Assembly: GCF_017676345.1 (NCBI RefSeq)
Contig: NZ_JAFFZM010000010.1
Coordinates: forward strand, 62,001 to 126,000
Source of the DNA: Streptomyces smyrnaeus
Lineage (GTDB): Bacteria > Actinomycetota > Actinomycetes > Streptomycetales > Streptomycetaceae
Length of the DNA stretch: 64,000 nucleotides
Direction: 5' to 3'
The position numbers and the translations under genes are program-made. Positions within the stretch are counted from its first letter, which is position 1; each line of letters begins with the position of its first letter. A model generated the notes under the pieces. The model had not been told where the DNA came from and did no database searches. It saw only the letters and a list, made by a program, of their open reading frames with translations. Below, piece by piece: positions 7,891-16,431 of this stretch.

Positions 7891-8676
7891 CTACCTAGGT
7901 CCCTCGCCCTCGGACGCGCGCCGTGCCGCTTCGACCCGGGCCGTCAGCCGGGCGTGGTGCGCTCCCGCCCAGTAGAGGCGTCCGCATGCGACGCACCGGG
8001 TGAAGGTCTGGTACGTACGCCGTGTCCCGGGCGGCAGCTGATCCGCGATCTGTTCCTTGGCGACGGCCGCCAGCGTCCCGTTGCACGCGGGGCAGCGCGT
8101 CCAGGGGTGCAGCGGCGGCGCGAAGCGGGCGAGCACGTCGGTGACCTGGTCGTCCGGTCGGCTGCCCCGCACATAGGCCCCCAGCCACAGGGTCCGTCGG
8201 CGCAGCAGTCCGCGGTCCTGGGTCAGCAGGATGCGTCGCTCGGCGTTGGCCTGCCGCACCAGTTCCGCGTCGTCCGCGTCGTTGCGGTAGGCGGTGTCCA
8301 CGCCGAGCAGCCGCAGGCGGCGGGCCAGCGCTCCCAGGTGTACGTCGAGCAGGAACCGGGGCGGCGTGGGCGCGGACGGCGGCAGCGGCTGCGGGCGGGG
8401 CATCGGGGTCAGCGTGAGGTGGGCACCGTCCGGCGGGCGGTGGGAGTCCGGAGCGGCCACGCCGTCGACCCGCAGCTCGGACACTTCCGTCAGCGGAACG
8501 CCGAGCGACTGCACGACGTGTCCGAGCGAGGAGGTGCCGTCGTACGGGCAGGACACACCGTGCGGGTCCTCCGCGGCGGCTCGGCGGCGCTGCCGTGAGG
8601 GCAGGAAGAGGCGCAGTTCGGCGGGGACGTGCACGTGGAGGGCGGCCTCGCCGCCGTGGGCCTGGGGGCCGGTCAT
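7891..8676 (-). CDS. Mut7-C RNase-domain protein with N-terminal ubiquitin-like domain
   Basis: A 261-residue two-domain protein. Residues about 10-110 look like the beta-grasp domain often fused to Mut7-C in bacteria. The C-terminal half is the Mut7-C PIN-like domain: FLLDVHLGALARRLRLLG with the first catalytic-type Asp, RILLTQDRGLL, then a zinc ribbon CPAC...CVACGRLYW. Family members are predicted RNases with a ThiS/MoaD-like partner; experimental data are sparse. The ATG at 8676 overlaps the stop of the upstream acylphosphatase gene (ATGA), so the two form an operon. Confidence 0.85.
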   Translation of the reverse strand: MTGPQAHGGEAALHVHVPAELRLFLPSRQRRRAAAEDPHGVSCPYDGTSSLGHVVQSLGVPLTEVSELRVDGVAAPDSHRPPDGAHLTLTPMPRPQPLPPSAPTPPRFLLDVHLGALARRLRLLGVDTAYRNDADDAELVRQANAERRILLTQDRGLLRRRTLWLGAYVRGSRPDDQVTDVLARFAPPLHPWTRCPACNGTLAAVAKEQIADQLPPGTRRTYQTFTRCVACGRLYWAGAHHARLTARVEAARRASEGEGPR

Positions 8677-8978
8677 CCTCCGTTCCCCGGCGGCGCGGTG
8701 GCCCGTACCTGGAAGGTGTCGTGCCCCTGCGGCTCCTGCTCGGTCACCCGCACCTCGTCGACGAACGCCGCGGGCGGCCCCTCGTGCGCCCACTCCACCA
8801 GCGCGTCGACGGCTTGCGGCTCTCCCTCGAACACGGCCTCCACGCTGCCGTCGGGCAGATTGCGCACCCAGCCCCGGACGCCGTGCGCTGCGGCTGTCTG
8901 CCGACAGGTGTCCCGGTAGAAGACCCCCTGCACCTGTCCGGTCACGATCACGCGCTTGGATGTCGCCGTCGCCGTCAT
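8673..8978 (-). CDS. acyP: Acylphosphatase
   Basis: A 101-residue enzyme that hydrolyses acyl phosphates. The signature is VTGQVQGVFYRDTCR with the phosphate-binding Arg, then GWVRNLPDGSVEAVFEG with the catalytic Asn and Gly-rich strand. Length is normal for the family plus a short C-terminal tail. It is the first gene of a two-gene unit with the Mut7-C protein (4-bp overlap). Confidence 0.92.
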   Translation of the reverse strand: MTATATSKRVIVTGQVQGVFYRDTCRQTAAAHGVRGWVRNLPDGSVEAVFEGEPQAVDALVEWAHEGPPAAFVDEVRVTEQEPQGHDTFQVRATAPPGNGG

Positions 8979-9133
8979 CGGTTCACCTCAGCCGTCCCGT
9001 GGTTGGCTCCTCGTCCCATGAGTGCTCGCGCTCCATGGTCGCGCGAAGGCCGTTGCCGGGCACCCCCGGCGAATGCCCCGGCCGGTGGCGCCGCCGCCGG
9101 TGGCGGCGCCGACCCGGTCATGGCCGTGCCGGG

Positions 9134-9625
9134 TCATCGGCTGCTCTGCCGTGCCCGGCGGGCCGGAGTGGGGGAGGGGGTGGGGCTGCTGAGGTGGCCG
9201 GTGGCCAGATGGTCGAGCAGCCGCAGAAACGTCTTGCGGTCGCCCTCCGGCAGTGCGCCCAGCGCCTGTTCGTGCACCTCGTCCACGATGCGCTGGCTGC
9301 GCTCGGCAGTCCGCGCTCCCTCCTCGGTGACCGCGATGATCCGTGCCCGGCGATCGGTGCTGGAGGGGCGGCGCTCGGCGAGCCCGGCCTTCTCCAGGGC
9401 ATCGACGGTGACCACCATCGTGGTCTTGTCCATGTCGCCGATCTCGGCGAGTTCGCTCTGGGTGCACTCCCGCTCCAGCGCGTGCACCAGGACGCAGTGC
9501 ATCCGTGCGGTCAGCCCGATCTCGGCGAGCGCTGCCGCTATCTGGGTGCGCAGCACATGACTGGTGTGGTCCAGCAGGTAGGAGAGGTCCGGCTGGGTGC
9601 GGGTCGGTGGCGTCATGGCGGTCAT
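9134..9625 (-). CDS. MarR family transcriptional regulator
   Basis: A 163-residue winged-helix dimeric repressor of the MarR type. The recognition region reads TQSELAEIGDMDKTTMVVTVDALEKAGL and the wing RRPSSTDRRARIIAVTEEG. Two Met starts lie 9 nt apart (9625 and 9616); I give the longer. It is divergent from an MFS drug-efflux-like gene 119 bp away, so it probably represses that gene and itself. The intergenic region contains TCGT-CTGCA-ACGA (9662-9674), a possible half of its operator. Confidence 0.88.
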   Translation of the reverse strand: MTAMTPPTRTQPDLSYLLDHTSHVLRTQIAAALAEIGLTARMHCVLVHALERECTQSELAEIGDMDKTTMVVTVDALEKAGLAERRPSSTDRRARIIAVTEEGARTAERSQRIVDEVHEQALGALPEGDRKTFLRLLDHLATGHLSSPTPSPTPARRARQSSR

Positions 9626-9744
9626 GGTGGCCAGTTTACCGGGGAGTGCTTCCGAAAAATATCGTCTGCAACGAAACTATCTGCTACGGTCTCGTCATCG
9701 CACCACCCCGTTCCTTCACTCGCTGTGCGACCAGAGAGGCCGAC

Positions 9745-11273
9745 ATGCCCGCCATACCTGCTGAAAACGGCTCCAGCGCCAGACGTCCGCGCTCGCTCGC
9801 TCTCGGCGTCATCGCCGCCGGGACCCTGATGATCATTCTCGACGGCTCCATCGTCACCGTGGCGATGCCGGCCATCCAGCAGGACCTCGACTTCAGCTCC
9901 TCGCAGCTGAGTTGGGTCGTCAACGCCTACCTCATCGCCTTCGGGAGCCTGCTGCTGCTCGCCGGCCGGCTCGGCGACCTGATCGGCCGCTGGGGGCGCC
10001 CCCGGCCGGAGGTTGGGGGAGGATGTTCCTGGCCGGCACCGGCGTCTTCACCGCGGCCTCGCTGCTGGCCGGGGTCGCCACCACCCCCGCCGTGCTGCTC
10101 GCCGCCCGCTTCCTGCAGGGCGTCGGCAGCGCCATGGCGGCTGCCGTGGGGCTGGGCATCCTCGTCACGCTGTATCCGGGCTCCCGGGAGAGGGCCCGCG
10201 CCATCGCCGTGTTCAGCTTCACCGGTGCCGCCGGTGCCTCCATCGGGCAGGTCCTCGGCGGTGTACTGACCGATGTGCTCACCTGGCACTGGATCTTCTT
10301 CATCAATCTGCCCATCGGCGCGGCCGTCATCGCGCTCGCCCTGCCGGCGCTCCCGTCCGATCAGGGCCTCGGTCTGCGGGCCGGAGCCGACGCCTGGGGC
10401 GCCCTCCTGGTCACCGGCGGCCTCATGACGGGGATCTACGGCGTGATCAACACCACCACGCACGGCTGGAGCTGGTCGCACACCGTCGGGCCCGTGCTCC
10501 TGGGCGCGGCTCTCGTCACCGGCTTCTTCGTCCGCCAGTCCCGAGCCCGGACACCGCTGATGCCGCTGCGCATCCTGCGCTCCCGTACCGTGGCCGCCGC
10601 GAACCTCGTGCAGATGCTGATGGTCGCGGCGCTGTACTCCTTCCAGGTGCTGGTGGCCCTCTATCTGCAGGGAGTACTGGGCTACGGCGCCGCGCGCACC
10701 GGTGCCGCCATGCTGCCGGCCGCCCTGGTCATCGGCCTGGTGTCACTCGGTGTCTCCGCCCGGCTGATCGCGCGGTACGGGGAGCGCGCGGTGCTCCTGA
10801 CCGGCCTCGCGCTGCTGATCGGCGTGCTCGGCCTGCTGACCCGGCTGCCCGAGCGCGCCCACTACACCACCGACCTGCTGCCCGTGATGCTGCTCGCGGC
10901 GGGCTTCGGCCTCGCGCTGCCCGCCCTCACCGCGCTGGGAATGTCCGGCGCGGGCGCCCGCGACGCGGGGCTGGCCTCCGGCCTGTTCAACACCACGCAG
11001 CAGATCGGTATGGCCCTCGGCGTGGCGACGCTCTCCACCCTGGCAGCAGCCCGTACCGATGCCCTCACCGCCTCCGGCAGCTCCCGCAACGCGGCACTGA
11101 CCGGTGGCTACCACGCGGCCTTCGCCGCCGGGACCGGACTGCTCGTCGCCGCGCTCGTCGTCGCCACCGTGACGCTCCGCAAGCCCCGCATCCCGGCAGG
11201 CGCGGCGACATCCCCGGACCCGGCGATCGCCACGGACCCGGCGGCGGCCTCCGCACCGCGTTCCGCGGGCTGA
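9745..11273 (+). pseudogene. MFS drug transporter (DHA2/EmrB type), frame broken by a short repeat
   Basis: A 14-helix drug:proton antiporter gene. The first part, from ATG 9745, reads LMIILDGSIVTVAMPAIQQD and ends correctly with LLLAGRLGDLIGR. At 9991 the frame runs into a 32-bp palindromic repeat; the family sequence resumes at 10023 in another frame (MFLAGTGVFTAASLLAG) and continues intact to the stop at 11273. Removing 29 or 32 bp restores a normal LIGR(R)MFLAG junction, so the insertion explains the shift (both lengths are 2 modulo 3). Unless ribosomes shift or the read has an error, no full-length transporter is made. The 3' part has no convincing ribosome site of its own. The divergent MarR gene would be its regulator. 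Confidence 0.78.
9991..10022 (+). repeat. Short palindromic repeat, copy 2 (breaks the MFS gene)
   Basis: A 32-bp element TGGGGGCGCCCCC followed by a short middle and GTTGGGGGAGG. It shares both ends with copy 1 in cysI (2109-2143) but has a 3-bp shorter middle. It lies exactly at the point where the MFS reading frame is lost. Confidence 0.65.
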
Positions 11274-11347
11274 CCACCGTCTGCGGCCCCGCCGCCCTCC
11301 GCCCCCGCCACTTCGACCCGCTCCCCTCCGACCCGAAGGAATCCTCC

Positions 11348-11809
11348 ATGTCCGGTCCGGCTCCCCGCCCGCTCACCGCACCCGAACTCCACCGCCTCCT
11401 CGCCGAGCAGCAGTTCGGCGTGCTGGCCAGCGTCCGCAAGAGCGGTCATCCGCATCTGACCACGGTGCTGTACCGCTGGGACGGGACGGAAAGCGTCCTG
11501 CGGATCTCCACGACGCGCACCCGCCTCAAGCCCCGCCACTTCCGCGCCGACCCGCATGCTGCGCTGCATGTGAGCAAGGACGTGTGGACATACGCGGTCG
11601 CCGAAGGGGAAGCGGAGGTGTCCGAGCCCACCGCCGCCCCCGGTGACGCGGTCGGCCGGGAACTCGCCGCCATGGCCGGTCCCTTCGCCACCCCTGGGGA
11701 CGAGGAGGCGTTCTTGGCCGAGGCGGTCGAGGAGGAGCGGGTGGTCATCCGTCTCCACGTCGCACGGCTGTACGGCACCGCCCTCGACGTCGCAGCAGCC
11801 GCCGACTGA
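11348..11809 (+). CDS. PPOX-class F420/FMN-dependent oxidoreductase
   Basis: A 153-residue split beta-barrel flavin-binding protein. The N-terminus has the family pattern LLAEQQFGVLASVRKSGHPHLTTVLY, then ISTTRTRLKPRHFRADPHAALHVS, typical of the actinobacterial group that uses cofactor F420. Substrate unknown. The ATG at 11348 follows AAGGAATCC. It is 74 bp downstream of the broken MFS gene in the same direction and may share its transcript. Confidence 0.82.
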   Translation: MSGPAPRPLTAPELHRLLAEQQFGVLASVRKSGHPHLTTVLYRWDGTESVLRISTTRTRLKPRHFRADPHAALHVSKDVWTYAVAEGEAEVSEPTAAPGDAVGRELAAMAGPFATPGDEEAFLAEAVEEERVVIRLHVARLYGTALDVAAAAD

Positions 11810-11854
11810 CCCGCACCGACCGGTCCCGTCCCTCGGACCCCTCCGGCTCCCGGC

Positions 11855-12208
11855 TCAGGAGGCGTTCGAGGGAGCCAGGAGATCGGCGAGGGTGCCGCGG
11901 CTGCGCTGGAGAGCGTCGATCTGCTCGTCCATCGCCTCCAACTCACCGTTCAAGACGGCACGCAGCTCCGCACACCAGTGGATGGCCGGCTGTTCGCCCC
12001 GGGCACAGGGCAGCACCGAGCGGATGACTTCGGTGGACAGGCCCGCCCGCAGCAGGGAGCGGATCTGCTGCACGGTAACCACCGCGTCCTCGGCGTAGTC
12101 GCGGTAGCCGTTCGGCCCGCGCTCGGCGGTCAGCAGCCCCTGCGCCTCGTAGTAGCGCAGCATCCGGGTGCTGGCTCCGGTGCGCCGGGACAACTCCCCG
12201 ATCAGCAT
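11855..12208 (-). CDS. MerR family transcriptional regulator
   Basis: A 117-residue regulator that starts with the MerR winged helix: MLIGELSRRTGASTRMLRYY then GLLTAERGPNGYRDY. A dimerising coiled coil (LNGELEAMDEQIDALQRS) follows. There is one Cys pair (CARG...HWC), not a clear metal site. It is divergent from the aminotransferase gene; the shared 63-bp region has a long-spacer promoter, as MerR activators need. Confidence 0.9.
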   Translation of the reverse strand: MLIGELSRRTGASTRMLRYYEAQGLLTAERGPNGYRDYAEDAVVTVQQIRSLLRAGLSTEVIRSVLPCARGEQPAIHWCAELRAVLNGELEAMDEQIDALQRSRGTLADLLAPSNAS

Positions 12209-12233
12209 GTGCCTGCGACCTGCCCTTCTCGTG

Positions 12234-12265
12234 TTGACCTTCACATCGGTGTCAGACCTTAACCT
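12234..12265 (+). promoter_or_regulatory. MerR-type long-spacer promoter for the aminotransferase gene
   Basis: TTGACC, a 19-20 bp spacer and TTAACC/TAACCT. MerR-regulated promoters typically have 19-20 bp spacers. The expected start point, about 7 nt after the -10, falls on the A of the ATG at 12272, so the mRNA may be leaderless. GACCTT occurs twice in the spacer region (direct repeat). Confidence 0.5.
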
Positions 12266-12271
12266 CGCCGC

Positions 12272-13114
12272 ATGAACGCACATTCCACGAACGCCCCCGA
12301 GGGGCGCACCCGACCGGCCCCCTACGTCGCCCAGCGCGACGGGCGGACCGCCACCGCCGAGGACCTGGCCCCGCTCGCCTTCGCGGGCTACGCCCACTTC
12401 ACCGCCATGCAGGTACGGGACCACCAGGTGCGGGGGCTCGACCTCCATCTGGCACGGCTGCGGGCGGCCTCCACCGAACTGTTCGGCCGGGCGCTGCCGG
12501 ACGACCTGATCCGGTCGCATCTGCGGACGGCGCTGCAGAGCGGGCCGGCGGACGTTTCCCTGACGGCGACCGTCTACGCGCCCGGCGGCGAGTTCACCGC
12601 CGGGCCGGAGGCGGATCTCTCCGTCCTCGTCCGCACCGGGCCGCCCGCCTCCGGGCCGACGGGACCGCTGTCCCTGGGCACCGTCGAGTACGAGCGCGTC
12701 CTTCCCCAGGTGAAGCACGTCGGCGAGGTGGCCAAGACCTACTACCTCCGGCAGGCCGTGGGCGAGGGCTTCGACGACGCCGCTTTCGTCGACCGGCGTG
12801 GCCGGTTCAGCGAGGCCACGATCTGGAATTTGGCCTTCTGGGACGGCGAGGCGGTCGTCTGGCCCACGGCCGCGATGCTCGGCGGGACCATGATGCAGAC
12901 GGTCCGCCGCCAACTGGACCGCCTCGGCATTCCCCAGCACGACCGGGAAATCACCCTCGACGACCTGCCCGCGCTGGCCGGGGCCGTGGTCATGAACTCC
13001 TGGACCCCGGGCGTCGCCGTGCACCGCATCGGTGCGGTGGCCCTGCCCGCCGCACCGTCCTTCCTGGATCTGCTGCACCGGGCGCACCAGGCCGAACCTC
13101 TCACCTCGCCCTGA
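12272..13114 (+). CDS. Aminotransferase class IV family protein
   Basis: A 280-residue PLP enzyme of fold type IV (branched-chain aminotransferase / aminodeoxychorismate lyase group). The segment QVKHVGEVAKTYYLRQA carries the probable PLP lysine, and AFVDRRGRFSEATIWNLAFW matches the conserved E-x-xxxN motif that holds PLP. The N-terminus has HLARLRAAS, the usual substrate-site helix. Homologues of this set are often annotated simply as aminotransferase class IV family proteins; substrate unknown. No ribosome site is visible upstream, consistent with a leaderless mRNA from the MerR-type promoter. Confidence 0.85.
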   Translation: MNAHSTNAPEGRTRPAPYVAQRDGRTATAEDLAPLAFAGYAHFTAMQVRDHQVRGLDLHLARLRAASTELFGRALPDDLIRSHLRTALQSGPADVSLTATVYAPGGEFTAGPEADLSVLVRTGPPASGPTGPLSLGTVEYERVLPQVKHVGEVAKTYYLRQAVGEGFDDAAFVDRRGRFSEATIWNLAFWDGEAVVWPTAAMLGGTMMQTVRRQLDRLGIPQHDREITLDDLPALAGAVVMNSWTPGVAVHRIGAVALPAAPSFLDLLHRAHQAEPLTSP

Positions 13115-13119
13115 GAGTG

Positions 13120-13668
13120 TCACCCTGAGAGCGGACGGGACCGCCGATAGACCACGCTGGGCCGCAGCGGACCCGGTGGCACGGTGGGATCGTCGAAGTC
13201 GTCGGCCGGATCGCGGGTCATGCCCAGGCGCCGCATCACCGCCTGGGAGGGCAGATTGGTGGCGGTGGTGATCGCCACGATCTCCGGGAGGTCGAGCGAG
13301 TCGAAGCCGAACTCCAGTACCGCCCGGCCCGCTTCGGTCGCATAGCCCCGGCCCCAGGCCGAGCGGGCCAGCCGCCACCCCGCCTCCACCCCGGTGACCG
13401 GCAACTCGTCCTCCACCGGGTCCAGCCCGGTGAACCCGACGAACTCGCCGGTCTCCCGGACCTCGACCGCCCACCATCCCCAGCCCCGCGTCTGCAGGTC
13501 CCGCTGGAAACGGGCCACAGACGCGTCGCTCTCCTCCTGGGTGAGGACGCCCGGAAAGTACCTGCGCACCTCGGGGTCGGCGTTCATCGCCGCCCATGGC
13601 GCGAGATCGCTCTCCCGCCATCCGCGCAGCAGCAGACGGTCGGTTCGCAGCTCTGTCTTCTCTGTCAC
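13120..13668 (-). CDS. GNAT N-acetyltransferase, RimJ/RimL type
   Basis: A 182-residue acetyltransferase. It begins LRTDRLLLRGWRESDLAPWA, the hallmark of the RimJ/RimL subgroup, and has the acetyl-CoA loop SAWGRGYATEAGRAVLEFGF followed by TTATNLPSQAVMRRLGM. These proteins acetylate protein N-termini, spermidine or antibiotics. The stop codon is 5 bp from the convergent aminotransferase stop, so the two may affect each other's transcription. Confidence 0.88.
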   Translation of the reverse strand: MTEKTELRTDRLLLRGWRESDLAPWAAMNADPEVRRYFPGVLTQEESDASVARFQRDLQTRGWGWWAVEVRETGEFVGFTGLDPVEDELPVTGVEAGWRLARSAWGRGYATEAGRAVLEFGFDSLDLPEIVAITTATNLPSQAVMRRLGMTRDPADDFDDPTVPPGPLRPSVVYRRSRPLSG

Positions 13669-13736
13669 CGCGCCAACCTAACGGCCCATTGACCGGGCGG
13701 CGATGGAATTACCTCCCGGCGGCTGCCGTGCCCGGC

Positions 13737-14066
13737 TCACGGGAGGGCCTCAAGACGCTCCATGTGTTCCTCGCCCCACTGGCCGAGTGGGGCGAGAGCG
13801 GCGATGAGCGAGTGACCGAAGTCGGTCAGCGAGTACTCCACCTTCGGCGGGACCTGGTGATGGACCTCGCGGTGCACCAGGCCACTGGCCTCCAGTTCCC
13901 GCAGTTGCAGGATCAACATCCGCTCACTGATACCGGACACTGTCCGACGCAACTCGCCGAATCGCAGCGGTTTTTCTTCGAGCCAGAAGAGGATCAGCCC
14001 CTTCCATTTCCCTCCCATGACGTCGATGGCAGCGTCCAGCCCGCAGGTATAGCTCCGCCTCTTCAT
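13737..14066 (-). CDS. HxlR family transcriptional regulator
   Basis: A 109-residue winged-helix protein. The HxlR signature is complete: DVMGGKWKGLILFWL, RFGELRRTVSGISERMLILQLRELE and YSLTDFGHSL. One Cys (Cys8 of SYTCGLD), typical of the N-terminus in this family, can act as a redox or electrophile sensor in relatives. I chose the ATG at 14066 because AGGGGA precedes it by 6 nt; an ATG 6 nt upstream is alternative. It is divergent from the imine-reductase-like gene. Confidence 0.92.
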   Translation of the reverse strand: MKRRSYTCGLDAAIDVMGGKWKGLILFWLEEKPLRFGELRRTVSGISERMLILQLRELEASGLVHREVHHQVPPKVEYSLTDFGHSLIAALAPLGQWGEEHMERLEALP

Positions 14067-14090
14067 CAGCATTCCCCTAACAAAAATGTG

Positions 14091-14115
14091 AGTACCGGAC
14101 AGAATTGTAGGTACT
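14091..14115. promoter_or_regulatory. Probable HxlR operator
   Basis: Inverted repeat AGTACC-N13-GGTACT in the 179-bp region between the HxlR gene and the divergent oxidoreductase, 25 bp upstream of the HxlR start. GTAC-type half sites are common for HxlR proteins. Confidence 0.5.
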
Positions 14116-14245
14116 TGCAGATGCGTTGGTGCACCCACAGCATGGAGCAGGCATCGCACCGGGCTCGCGGCAATTCCGCGCAAATGGGCTTCCTTCGGTG
14201 TCGTTTCAGGCGCTCGCAAAATTCCGTCTCAGGCAGGAGCAACGA

Positions 14246-15181
14246 ATGACAGGGCAGCACCGCACTCCCGTGACCGTCGTCGGGCTGGGCTCGATGGGCA
14301 GCGCACTGGCTGAGGCGTTCATCGACGCCGGACATCCGACCACCGTCTGGAACAGGACCCCGTCGAAGGCCACGCCGCTCGTGTCCAACGGTGCCGTTCA
14401 CGCGCACACGATGGATGAGGCGCTTGCGGCCAGTCCGCTGATCATCGCCTGCCTGACGACGTATGAAAACACGATGGAGGCCCTCGAACCGGCCGCTGCC
14501 CGGCTCAAGGGGCGAGCCCTGGTGACCCTGAACAGCGGTTCACCGGCCGGGGCCCGGCAGCTGGCCGAGTGGGCGCTCGGGCACGGAGCACGCTACCTCG
14601 GTGGAGCGATCAAGAACGTGCCGTCCGCTGTGGGCGCCGAGAACACCCTCCTGTACTACGGCGGCGACAACAGCGTCTTCGAGGAGTTCGCTTCGACGCT
14701 GCGGGTGCTGGGTGGCGACACCGTCTACCTCGGGGCCGACTCCGACCTCGCCGCCCTGTACGAAATGGCGGTGGGCGGCACCCTGCTGCCCGCGCTCGTC
14801 GGTTTCTTCCAGGGCGCGGCAGCAATGCAGGCCCGTGGCCTCACGGCGGCCTCGATGGTTCGGTTCAGCGTCAAATGGTTCGAAATGATCAACTCGGTAC
14901 TGCCGGTATTCGCCGAGGAGATCGACAGCGGCGATTACAGCAAGCCCGCCTCCTCCGTGAACCTGTTCCTGGCCGGAGCTGCCCATGACGAGGAACTCGG
15001 CAAGGAAGCGAGCCTCGACATGAGTTGGCACAAGCCCTTCCACGACCTGCTGGAGCGAGCGGTCGAAGCCGGCCACGGCGACCACAGCATCTCTGCCCTG
15101 ACAGAAATCCTCAAGAACCCTGGGCACACCGGACAGCTCCATTCCGTCGAGGGGGAGGTGGCGGCCACCGCCTTGGCGTAG
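14246..15181 (+). CDS. Imine reductase-like NAD(P)-dependent oxidoreductase
   Basis: A 311-residue member of the 6-phosphogluconate/beta-hydroxyacid dehydrogenase superfamily. The N-terminal Rossmann motif VVGLGSMGSALAEAF with GHPTTVWNRTPSKA is the typical NADPH-binding pattern of imine reductases. In the helical domain the position of the catalytic Lys of true beta-hydroxyacid dehydrogenases falls in the segment SDLAALYEMAVGG, which has no Lys, again as in imine reductases. The natural substrate is unknown. The ATG at 14246 follows GGCAGGAGC. Divergent HxlR suggests induction by a small reactive compound. The downstream hydrolase is in the same direction but 246 bp away. Confidence 0.83.
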   Translation: MTGQHRTPVTVVGLGSMGSALAEAFIDAGHPTTVWNRTPSKATPLVSNGAVHAHTMDEALAASPLIIACLTTYENTMEALEPAAARLKGRALVTLNSGSPAGARQLAEWALGHGARYLGGAIKNVPSAVGAENTLLYYGGDNSVFEEFASTLRVLGGDTVYLGADSDLAALYEMAVGGTLLPALVGFFQGAAAMQARGLTAASMVRFSVKWFEMINSVLPVFAEEIDSGDYSKPASSVNLFLAGAAHDEELGKEASLDMSWHKPFHDLLERAVEAGHGDHSISALTEILKNPGHTGQLHSVEGEVAATALA

Positions 15182-15427
15182 ATGGTTCAGCTCCAGCTCG
15201 GAGTGGGGCGCGATGCCCTGTCGGTCGCGCAGTCCCCGCGCTCCCCCCCCCCACTCACCCTTGCGTACCTGTCTGGCCCGGTGGTTGCCGTCGTGATACG
15301 TTCCAGCCGCCGTGCGCTGCTGCGAACTGAGGAGGTGAGACCGATCAACGCTTCGACAGGTCGGGCCTCCCTCCCCCGCATGGCCTAGGGAGCGCCCGCA
15401 AAGGCATCCCGAAAGGCACGAATCGCT

Positions 15428-16159
15428 ATGCGCTTCATCTCTGAGACGTCGTTCGACGGCGTCCGCGAACAGCTCTTCACTCTCGGCGAGATTCCTGGCG
15501 TGTTGTGGACGCCGGAGGATTCCGTCGGCACGCGTCCGCTCGTCCTGATGGGACACGGTGGCGGCCAGCACAAGCAGGCTCCCGGCATCCTTGCTCGTGC
15601 ACGCCGCTTCGTGACCGAATGCGGTTTCGCTGTCGTGGCGGTCGACGTGCCCGCCCACGGCGATCGGCCGAAGGTCGAGGAATACGACCGGATCGCGACC
15701 GAGAACCAGGCTCGCGTGGAAGCCGGTGAAGAGTTGGCCCAGTTGATGGCCGACTTCCAGGCGCTGGTGGCCCGCCGGACCGTGCCGGAATGGCGCGAAG
15801 TCCTGGACGCGGTCCAGCAACTCGATCATGTCGGCGCCGGTCCGGTGGGCTACTGGGGGGTCTCGCTGGGATGCGGACTCGGCATTCCCTTCGTCGCTGC
15901 CGAACCACGGGTACGCGCGGCGGTACTGGGCTTGGGCGGGGTGCTTGGCCAGGCTGAGGCCGCCGCGCGGATCACCGTCCCGGTGGAGTTCCTGGTGCAG
16001 TGGGACGACGAGCGGGTGCCGCGGGATCAGAGCTTGTCACTCTTCGACGCCTTGGCCTCGACCGAGAAGACGTTGCACGCCAACCCCGGCAAGCACGGGG
16101 AGATCCCGGGATTCGAGCTGGAAAGCACACTGAGGTTCTTCGCCCGGCACCTCGGCTGA
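15428..16159 (+). CDS. Alpha/beta hydrolase (dienelactone hydrolase-like)
   Basis: A 243-residue serine hydrolase. The oxyanion segment is LVLMGHGGGQHKQ, the nucleophile elbow is WGVSLGCG with Ser146, the acid is in VQWDDERVP, and the base is probably the His in NPGKHGEIPG near the C-terminus. Cytoplasmic; no signal peptide. Substrate unknown. The 246-bp gap before it holds no convincing gene. A strong hairpin follows 23 bp after the stop. Confidence 0.85.
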   Translation: MRFISETSFDGVREQLFTLGEIPGVLWTPEDSVGTRPLVLMGHGGGQHKQAPGILARARRFVTECGFAVVAVDVPAHGDRPKVEEYDRIATENQARVEAGEELAQLMADFQALVARRTVPEWREVLDAVQQLDHVGAGPVGYWGVSLGCGLGIPFVAAEPRVRAAVLGLGGVLGQAEAAARITVPVEFLVQWDDERVPRDQSLSLFDALASTEKTLHANPGKHGEIPGFELESTLRFFARHLG

Positions 16160-16182
16160 ATCCGCCGCACGTGCTCCGTGAC

Positions 16183-16214
16183 GCGCCGATCCGGACCCGG
16201 TTCCGGATCGGCGC
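16183..16214 (+). terminator. Strong hairpin terminator after the hydrolase
   Basis: A perfect 13-bp inverted repeat (GCGCCGATCCGGA and its complement) with a 6-nt loop, just after the hydrolase stop codon. No U-run, as is usual in Streptomyces. Confidence 0.8.
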
Positions 16215-16431
16215 GTTCACCGAAACCTGCCGGGTGCGGCCGACAGCGTTCAGGTCCGACAGACCGACGGGGATGAGGGGCAGCACGTGCTGCGCACCAT
16301 CCGCAGAGGTACTGGGTCAGTAGCGACTTGGCGGCGGGCCCACCCGCGCGGACGCGGAGCGGATCGTCGGCGTGCCGCTCGCCGGTCCGACCGAGGCGCC
16401 CGTCGATCGGCCGTCGGCCGGTCTCACGCAT

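Noticed and set aside
7874..7894. GTAGGG-GGCAG-AG-CTGCC-TAC as a terminator between convergent genes
   Set aside because: Loop would be only 2 nt and the outer stem needs a 3-nt bulge; too weak to call.
9166..9200. GGGGGAGGGGG run in the 3' end of the MarR gene as a third copy of the short palindromic repeat
   Set aside because: It lacks the left GGGGGC-N-CCCCC palindrome and fits coding for a Ser/Pro-rich C-terminus.
15182..15427. Small ORFs between the imine reductase-like and hydrolase genes
   Set aside because: Frames are short, lack ribosome sites, and carry no recognisable features.
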